Below, piece by piece: positions 45,506 through 55,206 of a stretch of DNA of 64,000 nucleotides. Source of the stretch: Pseudoalteromonas apostichopi (GTDB lineage Bacteria; Pseudomonadota; Gammaproteobacteria; Enterobacterales; Alteromonadaceae); contig NZ_AP028065.1 of assembly GCF_030297135.1 (NCBI RefSeq), positions 930,001-994,000 of the forward strand. The letters run 5' to 3'. The position numbers were made by a program, and so were the translations under genes. The number at the start of each line of letters is the position of its first letter. The stretch's first letter is position 1. The notes under the pieces are model-generated. The model was not told the origin of the DNA, searched no databases, and saw only the letters and a program-made list of their open reading frames with translations.

Positions 45506-46552
45506 TTATAGCTCGTCTTCAGCTATTAGGCCTGCATCTTCACCATCTTCAGGTTGCACAGTTGCTTGAAGTAATAGCATCTCACGTAACTTACCTTCGA
45601 TCTCATCTGCGATCTCAGGGTTGTCTTTTAAGAACTTAATTGAGTTTGCTTTACCTTGACCAACTTTGTTGCCATTGTAGCTATACCAAGCACCTGATTT
45701 TTCAACAATCTTATGCTTAACACCTAGGTCTATTAACTCGCCTTGTTTAGAAATACCTTCACCATACATAATGATGAACTCAGCTTGTTTAAACGGCGGA
45801 GCAACCTTATTCTTAACTACTTTAACGCGGGTTTCATTACCTACAACCTCATCGCCTTCTTTCACTGAACCAATACGACGAATATCGATACGTACTGAAG
45901 CGTAGAACTTAAGTGCGTTACCACCCGTTGTTGTTTCAGGGTTACCAAACATAACACCAATTTTCATACGGATTTGGTTGATGAAAATACATAGCGTGTT
46001 TGAACGCTTGATGTTACCTGTAAGCTTACGTAATGCTTGTGACATTAAGCGAGCTTGAAGACCCATATGTGAGTCACCCATGTCGCCTTCGATTTCAGCT
46101 TTAGGTGTTAAAGCTGCTACCGAGTCAACAATCACAACATCAACAGCACTTGAACGAACTAACATGTCACAGATTTCTAATGCTTGCTCACCAGTATCTG
46201 GCTGAGAAACAAGTAAGTCATCGATGTTTACACCCAATTTTTGTGCGTATACAGGATCTAGAGCGTGCTCAGCATCTACGAATGCACAGGTTTTACCTTG
46301 CTTTTGAGCTTCAGCGATAACTTGTAAAGTAAGCGTTGTTTTACCTGATGATTCAGGACCATACACTTCAACAATACGACCCGTAGGTAAACCACCAATA
46401 CCTAATGCGATATCGATACCCAGTGAACCTGTTGAGATTGCTTCAATATCTAGGGCTTTGTTGTCGCCCAGTTTCATAATTGAGCCTTTACCAAATTGAC
46501 GCTCAATTTGTGATAAAGCAGCGTCTAAGGCTTTTTGTTTGTTATCGTTCAT
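45506..46552 (-). CDS. recA: Recombinase RecA
   Basis: From ATG at 46552, with GGAG six bases upstream, the product is 348 residues. A TTG at 46564 would add four residues and is not needed. RecA landmarks are KGSIMKLGDN, the Walker A GPESSGKTT, VDAEHALDP, VDSVAALTP and ALKFYASVRIDIRR. It forms filaments on single-stranded DNA, drives strand exchange and triggers LexA cleavage. A perfect LexA box lies 34 bases upstream. The order pncC-recA is the usual one. Confidence 0.98.
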   Translation of the reverse strand: MNDNKQKALDAALSQIERQFGKGSIMKLGDNKALDIEAISTGSLGIDIALGIGGLPTGRIVEVYGPESSGKTTLTLQVIAEAQKQGKTCAFVDAEHALDPVYAQKLGVNIDDLLVSQPDTGEQALEICDMLVRSSAVDVVIVDSVAALTPKAEIEGDMGDSHMGLQARLMSQALRKLTGNIKRSNTLCIFINQIRMKIGVMFGNPETTTGGNALKFYASVRIDIRRIGSVKEGDEVVGNETRVKVVKNKVAPPFKQAEFIIMYGEGISKQGELIDLGVKHKIVEKSGAWYSYNGNKVGQGKANSIKFLKDNPEIADEIEGKLREMLLLQATVQPEDGEDAGLIAEDEL

Positions 46553-46585
46553 TCTGTTCTCCAAATCCGGCTAATGCAGACAGTA

Positions 46586-46605
46586 TACTGTATGAAATCA
46601 CAGTA
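46586..46605 (-). promoter_or_regulatory. LexA (SOS) box upstream of recA
   Basis: TACTGTATGAAATCACAGTA contains CTGT, eight bases and ACAG, the exact gammaproteobacterial LexA consensus. It lies between pncC and recA, 34 to 53 bases before the recA start. Confidence 0.92.
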
Positions 46606-46610
46606 TCAAG

Positions 46611-47108
46611 CTAATTTTCAGATTTTATCAGTTCAATTATACTTTTTAGTGAATAAACAATAGCTTGCAGCCTAACTTCAGCTCTATCGCCAGAAAAAAC
46701 CTGCTGGCTTGGGTAGTTTTTACCTGAAAAATGAATACAAAACCATACTAAGCCCACAGGCTTATCCAGTGTTCCACCACCGGGGCCTGCAATACCAGAA
46801 ATAGCTATTGCGATATCTGCGTTTGCAGCTTTAGCAGCACCCGATGCCATTTCAACAACTGTTTGTTCACTAACTGCACCGAAACTGTTTAAAGTTTGCT
46901 CATTTACGCCAATTAGCTCTTGTTTTGCTTGATTACTATAAGTGACAAACGCTCGATCAATATAGTTAGAACTACCAGGGGTATCAGTTAAGGCATAACT
47001 AACGCCACCACCGGTGCATGATTCTGCGGTAGTGATCCATAAGCGTTTATCCGTTAAAATAGATCCTAATTTCGCAGCAAGTGTTTTAATCTCTTGATGT
47101 AATTTCAT
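46611..47108 (-). CDS. pncC: Nicotinamide-nucleotide amidase (CinA C-terminal domain type)
   Basis: From ATG at 47108, with AAAGG upstream, the product is 165 residues, the stand-alone PncC length. It has the motifs TAESCTGGGVSYALTDTPGSS, here in order, then FVTYSNQAKQELIGV and ISGIAGPGGGT. It deamidates NMN to nicotinate mononucleotide in pyridine nucleotide recycling. It lies directly upstream of recA. Only 21 bp separate its start from that of the divergent mutS. An earlier start at 47171 would run into mutS coding sequence and is rejected. Confidence 0.92.
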   Translation of the reverse strand: MKLHQEIKTLAAKLGSILTDKRLWITTAESCTGGGVSYALTDTPGSSNYIDRAFVTYSNQAKQELIGVNEQTLNSFGAVSEQTVVEMASGAAKAANADIAIAISGIAGPGGGTLDKPVGLVWFCIHFSGKNYPSQQVFSGDRAEVRLQAIVYSLKSIIELIKSEN

Positions 47109-47129
47109 ATTCAGCCTTTGGGTAAATAC

Positions 47130-49703
47130 ATGTCGTTTGATCTTTATGCACCGCACACTATAAAACAACAAACCCCTATGATGCAGCAGTATCTAAAAAT
47201 AAAAGCCGAGCATCGGGACATTTTATTGTTTTATCGTATGGGCGACTTTTACGAACTTTTCTTTGATGATGCCAAGCGTGCAGCACAACTTCTTGATATT
47301 TCTCAAACACATCGTGGTAAAGCCGGTGGTGATCCAATACCAATGGCAGGCGTACCCTATCACGCAGTCGAAAACTACTTAGCTCGCCTTGTACAAATGG
47401 GTGAATCAGTGGCTATTTGTGAACAAGTTGGTGATCCTGCTACCAGCAAAGGCCCAGTTGAACGTAAAGTAGTACGTATTGTTACGCCGGGCACGATTTC
47501 TGACGAAGCGCTGTTACAAGAACGCCAAGACAACCTGCTAACCAGTGTTTGGCAAAATAAACAAGGCGCTTATGGTATTGCTTATTTAGATATTAACTCT
47601 GGCCGATTCAATGTATTAGAAGTTAATACGGATGAAGCGTTTAGTTCAACATTACAGCGTTTAGCCCCTGCTGAACTGCTTTATAGTGAAACATTTGCAA
47701 ATGTTCACCTAATTGAGCATATCAAAGGGGCGCGTCGCCGCCCAGAATGGGAGTTTGATTTAGATACTGCTCAGCATTTACTATGCGACCAATTTGGCAC
47801 CAAAGATTTAGTAGGTTTTGGTGTAGAAAAAGCACACGCGGCTTTAGTTGCTGCAGGCTGCTTAATGCAATACGTAAAAGATACTCAGCGCATTGCCTTA
47901 CCGCATATTCGTGCTATTACCCTTGAGCAAAATGAACACGCGGTGATCTTAGATGCAGCGACCCGTAAAAACCTTGAACTAACAGTTAATTTATCGGGTG
48001 GTTACGAGAATACACTTGCACAAGTACTTGATAAAACAGCGACTGCAATGGGTTCTCGCTTATTAAAACGCCGTATTCATACCCCAGTGCGCAGCAAAAC
48101 AGAGCTCAATTCGCGACTAAACGCTATCAGCGCAATTATCGATGCTCAATTATGTGGTGAGCTACAAGAATCGTTAAAGCAAATTGGCGATATTGAACGT
48201 GTTATTGCACGTTTAGCGCTTTGCACAGCAAGGCCGCGTGATTTAACGCGCCTTCGAAGTGCACTGCAGGCTCTAGCGCCACTACACGAATTACTTATGG
48301 ATGCTAACGATCCGCGTATTAGCCAAATTATTGCAAAGTCGCAACAGTTACCTGAGCTACAAGATTTACTAGAACGTGCTGTAATCGAAACCCCACCGGT
48401 GCTTATCCGTGATGGCGGTGTAATTGCACCAGGTTATAACAGCGAACTTGATGAGTGGCGTGCGCTAAGCCAAGGTGCAACCGATATTCTTGAAAAGCTT
48501 GAAGAACGTGAGCGTGAGCGTACAGGCATTAGCACCTTAAAAATTGGCTATAACAAGGTCCACGGCTTTTTTATTGAAGTAAGCCGCGCTAATTCACATT
48601 TAGTTCCTGCGGATTATATTCGCCGCCAAACGCTAAAAAATAATGAGCGCTATATCATCCCTGAGCTTAAAGAGCACGAAGATAAAGTACTTGGTAGCCA
48701 ATCAAAAGCCCTCGCGCTTGAAAAACAGCTATATGAGCAATTATTTGAGCTTATTGCTCCGCACATTGAGCAGCTACAAACAATGGCAGCAGTACTGGCA
48801 GACTTAGATGTACTGAACAATTTAGCAGAACGAGCGCAGGCGCTTAATTATGCTAAGCCAATACTGTGCGATAACGATAACATCAGTATTAAACAAGGTC
48901 GCCACCCGGTGGTAGAGCAGGTTATGAAAGACCCGTTTATTGCCAATCCAGTAGAGCTTAATAACGACCGTAAAATGTTGATTATCACAGGTCCAAATAT
49001 GGGTGGTAAATCAACCTACATGCGTCAAACTGCGCTTATTGTTCTGATGGCCCACATTGGCTGTTACGTTCCTGCTGATAGTGCAGAAATCGGTAATATT
49101 GACCGTATCTTTACGCGTATTGGCGCAAGTGATGACTTAGCATCAGGGCGCTCAACCTTCATGGTTGAAATGACAGAAACTGCAACGATTTTAAATAATG
49201 CTACAGCACAATCACTGGTGCTGATGGATGAAATTGGTCGCGGCACCTCAACCTATGATGGGTTATCGCTTGCCTATGCAACAGCTGACTATTTAGCATC
49301 AAAAATTGCCGCCAAAACCTTATTTGCGACCCATTATTTTGAGTTGACAGAACTCGCCGAGCAAAAAACAGGACTGGTGAATGTGCACCTAGATGCCATT
49401 GAGCATAACGACACAATTGCCTTTATGCATACCGTTCTTGAAGGCGCTGCAAGCAAGAGCTTTGGCTTACAAGTTGCGGCCCTAGCAGGTGTGCCAAAGG
49501 CGGTAATCCAACAAGCAAAACAGAAACTTAAAATGCTCGAAAATCACCAACCTGTTACAGCCCCAATTGAGCAGCAACAACAAACATTAAGTTTTGATGA
49601 TGAACCTTCCGAGCTTGAATTAACCTTAGAACAGCTTGACCCAGATAGCTTAACGCCAAGGCAAGCTCACCAACTACTGTATCAATTAAAAGATTTACTG
49701 TAG
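47130..49703 (+). CDS. mutS: DNA mismatch repair protein MutS
   Basis: From ATG at 47130 the product is 857 residues (853 in E. coli). The mismatch-recognition F-x-E motif is in GDFYELFFDDA. The ATPase domain has ITGPNMGGKSTYMRQ (Walker A), LVLMDEIGRGTSTYDG (Walker B) and FATHYFEL. The C-terminal tetramerisation tail ends LDPDSLTPRQAHQLLYQLKDLL in two conserved pieces. It recognises mismatches and recruits MutL. TTG at 47118 and ATG at 47178 are other in-frame starts; the true start needs checking because the promoter must lie inside pncC. Confidence 0.96.
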   Translation: MSFDLYAPHTIKQQTPMMQQYLKIKAEHRDILLFYRMGDFYELFFDDAKRAAQLLDISQTHRGKAGGDPIPMAGVPYHAVENYLARLVQMGESVAICEQVGDPATSKGPVERKVVRIVTPGTISDEALLQERQDNLLTSVWQNKQGAYGIAYLDINSGRFNVLEVNTDEAFSSTLQRLAPAELLYSETFANVHLIEHIKGARRRPEWEFDLDTAQHLLCDQFGTKDLVGFGVEKAHAALVAAGCLMQYVKDTQRIALPHIRAITLEQNEHAVILDAATRKNLELTVNLSGGYENTLAQVLDKTATAMGSRLLKRRIHTPVRSKTELNSRLNAISAIIDAQLCGELQESLKQIGDIERVIARLALCTARPRDLTRLRSALQALAPLHELLMDANDPRISQIIAKSQQLPELQDLLERAVIETPPVLIRDGGVIAPGYNSELDEWRALSQGATDILEKLEERERERTGISTLKIGYNKVHGFFIEVSRANSHLVPADYIRRQTLKNNERYIIPELKEHEDKVLGSQSKALALEKQLYEQLFELIAPHIEQLQTMAAVLADLDVLNNLAERAQALNYAKPILCDNDNISIKQGRHPVVEQVMKDPFIANPVELNNDRKMLIITGPNMGGKSTYMRQTALIVLMAHIGCYVPADSAEIGNIDRIFTRIGASDDLASGRSTFMVEMTETATILNNATAQSLVLMDEIGRGTSTYDGLSLAYATADYLASKIAAKTLFATHYFELTELAEQKTGLVNVHLDAIEHNDTIAFMHTVLEGAASKSFGLQVAALAGVPKAVIQQAKQKLKMLENHQPVTAPIEQQQQTLSFDDEPSELELTLEQLDPDSLTPRQAHQLLYQLKDLL

Positions 49704-49719
49704 GTATAAAGTTGATATA

Positions 49720-49748
49720 AAAAAAGCTGACATTACGTCAGCTTTTTT
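49720..49748. terminator. Bidirectional terminator between mutS and rpoS
   Basis: AGCTGAC, a 5-base loop and GTCAGCT, flanked by A and T runs. It lies between two convergent genes. Confidence 0.85.
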
Positions 49749-49804
49749 GTGTGTTCTAGACCCAAAGGCCTAATACCCTTGATCAGGTATACATTGTTGT
49801 CAAA

Positions 49805-50788
49805 TTAGGTGAATTGATCGAATAGGCTGTCTGTGCTTAAGCCTTCGTGTTGCAAAATATCTTTTAAGCGACGTAATGCTTCCACTTGAATTTGTCTAAC
49901 TCGTTCACGTGTTAAACCAATTTCACGACCAACATCTTCAAGTGTTGATGGCTCGTAGCCTAGCAAACCAAAACGACGAGCAAGTACTTCACGTTGTTTT
50001 GGATTTAATTCCCCAAGCCAATCAACAATGTGTTTATTAATGTCGTTGTTTTGTACTTCGCCCTCAGGACCATAGTCTTTTTCATCGGCGATTATATCTA
50101 ATAGCGCTTTGTCATTTTCACCACCAATAGGTGTGTCTACAGAGGTGATTTTTTCATTTAAACGCAGCATCTTAGTAACATCTTCAACCGGCTTATCTAA
50201 GCACTCTGCAATTTCTTCTGCGGTTGGTTCATGATCAAGTTTTTGCGTCAATTCACGGGCAGTTCTTAAATAAACATTAAGCTCTTTTACCACATGAATA
50301 GGTAATCGGATCGTACGTGTTTGGTTCATGATGGCACGTTCAATGGTTTGACGTATCCACCAAGTAGCGTAAGTTGAAAAACGGAATCCTCGTTCAGGGT
50401 CAAATTTCTCAACGGCTCTGATAAGGCCTAAATTACCTTCTTCGATAAGGTCAAGTAGCGCAAGGCCACGGTTGTTGTAGCGGCGGGCAATTTTTACCAC
50501 TAAACGTAAATTACTTTCGATCATTCGCTTGCGAGAGGCTTCGCAGCCTTTCAGTGCTTTTCGAGCAAAATAGACTTCTTCTTCTGCACTTAGCAGCGGA
50601 GAAAAACCAATCTCACCTAGATACAGTTGTGTAGCATCTAGATTTTTGGCAACTTCTTCTTTTGCAAAAATTTCATCTTCGTTGTCGACTTCTTCTAATA
50701 ATTCAGAAGATTCTTCTTCGACTACCGTGTCTTCAAATTTATCGTCAATCGTGTCAGTTTTTTTCTCAAGTTTTGCTGTGTGACCCAT
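49805..50788 (-). CDS. rpoS: RNA polymerase sigma factor RpoS
   Basis: From ATG at 50788, with GGAGG six bases upstream, the product is 327 residues (330 in E. coli). An acidic N-terminus (about residues 10-45) precedes region 1.2 (DATQLYLGEIGFSPLL). Region 2 has NLRLVVKIARRY and DLIEEGNLGLIRAVEKFDPERG, and region 4 has LEDVGREIGLTRERVRQIQ. It directs general stress and stationary-phase transcription. It lies downstream of nlpD, whose coding region usually carries the main rpoS promoter; the gap of 60 bases here agrees. Confidence 0.97.
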   Translation of the reverse strand: MGHTAKLEKKTDTIDDKFEDTVVEEESSELLEEVDNEDEIFAKEEVAKNLDATQLYLGEIGFSPLLSAEEEVYFARKALKGCEASRKRMIESNLRLVVKIARRYNNRGLALLDLIEEGNLGLIRAVEKFDPERGFRFSTYATWWIRQTIERAIMNQTRTIRLPIHVVKELNVYLRTARELTQKLDHEPTAEEIAECLDKPVEDVTKMLRLNEKITSVDTPIGGENDKALLDIIADEKDYGPEGEVQNNDINKHIVDWLGELNPKQREVLARRFGLLGYEPSTLEDVGREIGLTRERVRQIQVEALRRLKDILQHEGLSTDSLFDQFT

Positions 50789-50848
50789 AAGCGTCCTCCC
50801 GAGCAAATATGTGATTGAGCTAAATCACTTTATCAATACCCTAAATGG

Positions 50849-51673
50849 CTAAGGTAGATACTTAGCAGGATTGACTGCTTGACCCCGATAACGAATTTCA
50901 AATCTCAAAGCCGTAACCGAAGAGTCTGAACTGCCCATTTCTGCTATTTTCTGCCCCGCCTTTACTTCCTGTTTTTCCTTTACAAGCAACTTTGAATTGT
51001 GCGCATAAGCACTTAGGTAATCATCATTATGTTTCAGAATAATTAAATTACCATACCCCCTCAATGCGTTGCCCGCGTATACCACAGTTCCATGTGCAGC
51101 AGCTAAAACAGAAGCCCCTTGTTTATTAGTAATTTGTAATCCTTTAAAGCCATTCTCTTTATTAGAGAATCGTTGTGTTACTTTACCTTTTGCAGGCCAG
51201 CTCCATACAACTTTTGCATTAGAATTACTGTTTTTATCACTAATTATTTTGTTGGCTTGTTTCTGAACATACTCTCGTTGTTTTGGCTGATCAAGCTCTT
51301 TCTTTAATTTTTTGTTATTTTTTTGTGTATAAACAGTAGACTTTTTACTCAAATTCGTATATTTTTTCGTCTTTTTTGGTTTTTGTGCCGATTTTTTAAG
51401 CAGCACTCTCTGCCCAGGGAAGATAGTATAAGGTGCTGGAATATCGTTTATTTTTGCAAGAGTGCGAAAATCTTGCTGAGCGCTGAAGGCAATTGAGTAC
51501 AAAGTATCTCCCTTTTTGACTACATATTTTGAGCCAGAGATATTTACTTTGCGAGTGGCTGGTTTAACTTTATTATCTAAACTACTGACAGGCGCCGGTG
51601 CTTCGCGAGAAGTACAACCAAAGAGCAAAATACTAAGAAACAAAGTAACATAGACTGTTAACTGCCTGCTCAT
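50849..51673 (-). CDS. nlpD: Murein hydrolase activator NlpD
   Basis: The 274-residue lipoprotein has a signal with Cys in FGCTSRE (about residue 20). A LysM domain follows (about 50-93, KYVVKKGDTLYSIA), then a lysine-rich linker and a LytM/M23 domain (about 155-274). The M23 zinc ligands are not kept (LRFEIRYRG in place of HxH, no HxxxD), as in NlpD and EnvC, which activate AmiC-type amidases instead of cutting peptidoglycan. The order yqaA-nlpD-rpoS is conserved. Confidence 0.94.
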   Translation of the reverse strand: MSRQLTVYVTLFLSILLFGCTSREAPAPVSSLDNKVKPATRKVNISGSKYVVKKGDTLYSIAFSAQQDFRTLAKINDIPAPYTIFPGQRVLLKKSAQKPKKTKKYTNLSKKSTVYTQKNNKKLKKELDQPKQREYVQKQANKIISDKNSNSNAKVVWSWPAKGKVTQRFSNKENGFKGLQITNKQGASVLAAAHGTVVYAGNALRGYGNLIILKHNDDYLSAYAHNSKLLVKEKQEVKAGQKIAEMGSSDSSVTALRFEIRYRGQAVNPAKYLP

Positions 51674-51715
51674 CGTAAAATGCTCCTTATCGTACTAATT
51701 TAATGGTTTTGCGGG

Positions 51716-52294
51716 TTATCGCAGTAAAAAGTACGCAACCACTACTAAAACAACTAATCCCCAGCCAAGCGCTTCAACATATTGACGTAATTTTTGTTCC
51801 ATTTTAACACCCCCCCACTTCATTAAAGCCGACACTAAGAAGAAGCGTGCACCACGGCCTATTGTCGAGGCAATTAAAAACGGCAAGAATGCCATTTGCA
51901 TCAAGCCTGCACCTATGGTGAAAACCTTATAAGGTATAGGTGAAAAGCCCGCTAAGAAAACAACCCATACACCATAGTTTTCGAACCAGCTTAATGCAGT
52001 ATCAAATTTAGCTTGCCAACCCATTTGTGTGATGAGTGGTTCAACCACAGGTTCAAATAACCAAAAACCAAGTAAGTAACCTAAAATACCACCGATTACA
52101 GAAGCTATGGTGGTAAAGCTGGCAAAGCGCCACGCTTTATCTGGTTGGGCTAGCGACATAGGCGCTAGCATGACATCCGGCGGCACCGGAAAAAAAACGG
52201 ATTCAGCAAAGCTCATCCCTGCTAAATAGCGCTCTGCATGGCGGTGTTTAGCCCATATAAGCGCCATATCATATAACTTAGTAAACAACTTCAA
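51716..52294 (-). CDS. YqaA/DedA-type membrane protein (VTT domain)
   Basis: The 192-residue protein has the VTT/SNARE-associated fold with re-entrant loops and about five hydrophobic segments. Landmarks are SFAESVFFPVPPDVMLAPM, GGILGYLLGFWLFE and FLAGFSPIPYKVFTIGAG. Relatives are lipid-carrier or phospholipid scrambling transporters. The start is TTG at 52294, nine bases after AGGA, which lies in the last codons of pcm. The pcm-yqaA-nlpD-rpoS order is conserved. Confidence 0.85.
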   Translation of the reverse strand: MKLFTKLYDMALIWAKHRHAERYLAGMSFAESVFFPVPPDVMLAPMSLAQPDKAWRFASFTTIASVIGGILGYLLGFWLFEPVVEPLITQMGWQAKFDTALSWFENYGVWVVFLAGFSPIPYKVFTIGAGLMQMAFLPFLIASTIGRGARFFLVSALMKWGGVKMEQKLRQYVEALGWGLVVLVVVAYFLLR

Positions 52295-52305
52295 AGTTTA
52301 ACGTC

Positions 52306-52944
52306 CTATTCAATATCACCAGGTACCAAAGGTACAAATCGTACTGGTGCAACTTTATGTTCTGTAAATGTGTCGCCATTTCTAACGACCATCATTAATT
52401 GCTGATCTTGCTCACCAATAGGTGCAATCATAACGCCCCCATCAGCAAGTTGTGCAAGTAGCCCTTGCGGCATAGTGGCAGCTGCAGCTGTAACAATAAT
52501 TCCTTCAAAAGGTGCTTGTGACTGCCAGCCCTGCCAACCGTCTCCGTGTTTCATGGTGACATTGTATAAATCAAGCTTGTGTAAACGGCGCTTTGCTTGC
52601 CATTGCAGTGCTTTGATACGCTCCACCGAGCACACTTTAGTAAAGGTTTTTGCCAGTATTGCGGTTTGATAGCCGGACCCAGTACCAATTTCAAGCACTT
52701 TGTCACGTACCCCAGCTAAGCGAAGTAATTCTGTCATGCGCGCCACAATATAGGGCTGCGAAATCGTTTGTCCTTGACCAATTGGCAATGCGGTATTCTG
52801 ATAAGCTTTGTGCTGTAAAACATCATCGATGAAAATATGTCTGGGTGTCGAGGCAATCGCTTCAAGCACAGTGCTATCTTCTACACCCTCGCGTTTTAAT
52901 AATTCAGCTAATGCGAGTGCGCTGCGATTATAATTAGTCAGCAC
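52306..52944 (-). CDS. pcm: Protein-L-isoaspartate O-methyltransferase
   Basis: The 212-residue protein has the Pcm signature: PRHIFIDD, GQGQTISQPYIVARM and the SAM-binding VLEIGTGSGYQTAIL. It methylates isoaspartyl residues to repair aged proteins. The start is GTG at 52944, with GGAG seven bases upstream, and overlaps the surE 3' end by 11 bases. Confidence 0.95.
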   Translation of the reverse strand: MLTNYNRSALALAELLKREGVEDSTVLEAIASTPRHIFIDDVLQHKAYQNTALPIGQGQTISQPYIVARMTELLRLAGVRDKVLEIGTGSGYQTAILAKTFTKVCSVERIKALQWQAKRRLHKLDLYNVTMKHGDGWQGWQSQAPFEGIIVTAAAATMPQGLLAQLADGGVMIAPIGEQDQQLMMVVRNGDTFTEHKVAPVRFVPLVPGDIE

Positions 52945-53698
52945 TATTAATCTCCATATTTGCTAACCAGCTATCAACGGCTTGTAAGCTTTCTTTCGCC
53001 GTCATATCAACACTGAGAGGTGTGACTGATGCGAAACCATTATTAATGGCGTAAAAATCAGTACCTTCACCAGCATCACTTTCAGCACCTAAAGTCCCAT
53101 ACCAATAAATATCACGACCCCATGGATCTTGTTGTTTAGTCATGGTTTCAGCTTTATGGCGCGAACCTAAACGGGTGACCTTTACGCCTTTTAGCTCAGT
53201 TAGCGGAATATCTGGCACGTTTAAGTTGATGATTTGATCTTTCGGTAATGGGTGCGAGGCCAACTCTTTAATAATGCTTACAGCAACGGCCGCAGCAGTC
53301 TCAAAATGATTTCCTTCTTTAGAGCATAACGAAACAGCAATAGCAGGTAGTCCTAGATGGCGTCCTTCGGTAGCAGCTGCAACAGTACCTGAATACAAGG
53401 TATCATCACCTAAATTTGCACCGTGGTTTATACCGGCTACAACTAGATCTGGCTGCTGTTCAACTAATTCATTAACCCCTAAATGCACACAGTCAGTCGG
53501 CGTGCCATTAATCGAAATAAAGCCATTATCAAGCGTGGTTGCACGCAATGGATTCATTAGCGTTAATGAATTACTTGCGCCACTACAATTGCGATCTGGA
53601 GCCACTAAGGTCACATCAGCAATTTGCGTTAACGCATGATACAAAACCGCAATCCCTTTAGCATGCACGCCATCATCATTGCTTAGTAAGATTTTCAT
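52934..53698 (-). CDS. surE: 5'/3'-nucleotidase SurE
   Basis: The 254-residue protein begins MKILLSNDDGVHAKGI, the SurE metal-binding signature. NCSGASNSLTL and GINHGANLGDDTLYSGTVAAA follow, and all catalytic residues are kept. It removes phosphate from nucleoside monophosphates, mainly in stationary phase. The ATG follows the truD stop directly and the 3' end overlaps pcm. Confidence 0.96.
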   Translation of the reverse strand: MKILLSNDDGVHAKGIAVLYHALTQIADVTLVAPDRNCSGASNSLTLMNPLRATTLDNGFISINGTPTDCVHLGVNELVEQQPDLVVAGINHGANLGDDTLYSGTVAAATEGRHLGLPAIAVSLCSKEGNHFETAAAVAVSIIKELASHPLPKDQIINLNVPDIPLTELKGVKVTRLGSRHKAETMTKQQDPWGRDIYWYGTLGAESDAGEGTDFYAINNGFASVTPLSVDMTAKESLQAVDSWLANMEINSAD

Positions 53699-54727
53699 TT
53701 ACGCATCCTTTTGTTTTTGTTCTTTAGGGCTAGCGTCTTGATACTCCACCAGCTCTCTTAACAAGGCTGTAGCAAAACAACCTTTTGGCAAACCAAAACT
53801 TAACTTTAAAGTGCTTTCGTCAATGGTTTCAACTGCCAATGAGTCTGGAATAAGACGTAACATTCTACGTTCGTTCTTAAGGCCTAACTCGCTTAGCCCA
53901 TCTATCCAAGATTGATAAGGTTCGAGCCACATTTTTTCGGTCTTGGTCAAACCCTTTTCGCCTTTACCAACCATAGGGGCCGACATCATAATATCGCCAG
54001 ACGCTAAACGCGCTATATTGTCATCACTTATATTGTCTTCAAAAAACGCATTACTTCCGCTAAGCATAAACACTTCGCGGTGCATTGTTTTAGCAAGGCC
54101 ATGCTCGGCAACACGCTTGCTTACTATTTCATTAAAGACATAAGAGCGTGCAGCTGAAATAACTAAACCACGCAATTTTTTATCACGGATACGCTCTCCA
54201 GCAAACATTCGCTTTGCCATTTCAAGGTTGTGGCCACCATGACCAAAGCGCTGCTCACCAAAGTAATTAGGCACCCCTGCGCGCACCGCATTAATACGAC
54301 ACAAAATATCCAGTGGCTCAGTCACATTTCGTAAAGTAATGCTAAAGCGATTGCCTTTATGGCAGCCGGTTCGAAGCTTACGATTATGACGCTGTTGCGA
54401 TACAACAAAAAACTGCTCGTTATTTAACTCACTAAATTCAATGTGCTTTTTAATCGGTACTGGCACACTAAACCATTGTGTACACACACCATGGCGGTCT
54501 TTTAAACCCGCATAACTTACATCACGTGGGGATACGCCAGCTTTTTCGGCAATGCGTTTAGCAACAAACTGAGTATTTTCGCCTTTTTTTACAACCTGTA
54601 AGCAAACATGCTCACCAGAGCCTGTAAACTCAATACCTAAATCTTCATCAACCATGAAGTCTTCGGCGTGGGTTTTAAAATCAGCCTTAGAAAGGGGTTT
54701 ACCGTATAAGTAGTTTAACTCACTCAT
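53699..54727 (-). CDS. truD: tRNA pseudouridine(13) synthase
   Basis: The 342-residue protein has the TruD motif SYAGLKDRHGVCTQWFS with the catalytic aspartate, plus QRHNRKLRTGCHKGNRF and NYFGEQRFGHGGHNL. It makes pseudouridine 13 in tRNA-Glu. The ATG overlaps the ispF stop (ATGA) and its stop abuts surE, so the genes are coupled. Confidence 0.95.
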   Translation of the reverse strand: MSELNYLYGKPLSKADFKTHAEDFMVDEDLGIEFTGSGEHVCLQVVKKGENTQFVAKRIAEKAGVSPRDVSYAGLKDRHGVCTQWFSVPVPIKKHIEFSELNNEQFFVVSQQRHNRKLRTGCHKGNRFSITLRNVTEPLDILCRINAVRAGVPNYFGEQRFGHGGHNLEMAKRMFAGERIRDKKLRGLVISAARSYVFNEIVSKRVAEHGLAKTMHREVFMLSGSNAFFEDNISDDNIARLASGDIMMSAPMVGKGEKGLTKTEKMWLEPYQSWIDGLSELGLKNERRMLRLIPDSLAVETIDESTLKLSFGLPKGCFATALLRELVEYQDASPKEQKQKDA

Positions 54728-55206
54728 GCGTTTTGTTTGCTCATAATCACTACAGCGTGGCTAGAGATACCTTCTTTACGGCCTTCAAACCCTAACTTTT
54801 CTGTGGTTGTTGCCTTCACATTTACTTGAGAAATATCAGCTTCAAGGTCTTGGCATAAGTTTTCACGCATAGCTTGAATATGCGGCAACATTTTTGGCGC
54901 TTGAGCAACAATCGTGACATCGGCATTGCCAAGTACGTAACCTTGCTCTTTAGCAAGACCAACCACGTGGCGTAGCAAAATTCGGCTATCAATATTTTCG
55001 TATTCGCTGGCGGTATCAGGGAAATGCTTGCCAATATCACCCATTGCTAATGCACCTAAAATGGCATCACATAATGCGTGGATTGCTACATCACCGTCTG
55101 AATGAGCTAAGAAACCTTGCGGATAATCTATTTTTTCACCACAAATTACCAGCGGTCCTTCGCCGCCAAATTTGTGTACATCAAAGCCATGGCCAATTCG
55201 AATCAT
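54724..55206 (-). CDS. ispF: 2-C-methyl-D-erythritol 2,4-cyclodiphosphate synthase
   Basis: The 160-residue protein begins with GHGFDVHKFGG (metal-binding Asp and His). It has AHSDGDVAIHALCDAILGAL and GDIGKHFPD, then the ATTTEKLGFEGRKEGI pattern. It closes the cyclodiphosphate ring in the MEP isoprenoid pathway. The ATG overlaps the ispD stop and the stop overlaps truD, both as ATGA. Confidence 0.96.
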   Translation of the reverse strand: MIRIGHGFDVHKFGGEGPLVICGEKIDYPQGFLAHSDGDVAIHALCDAILGALAMGDIGKHFPDTASEYENIDSRILLRHVVGLAKEQGYVLGNADVTIVAQAPKMLPHIQAMRENLCQDLEADISQVNVKATTTEKLGFEGRKEGISSHAVVIMSKQNA

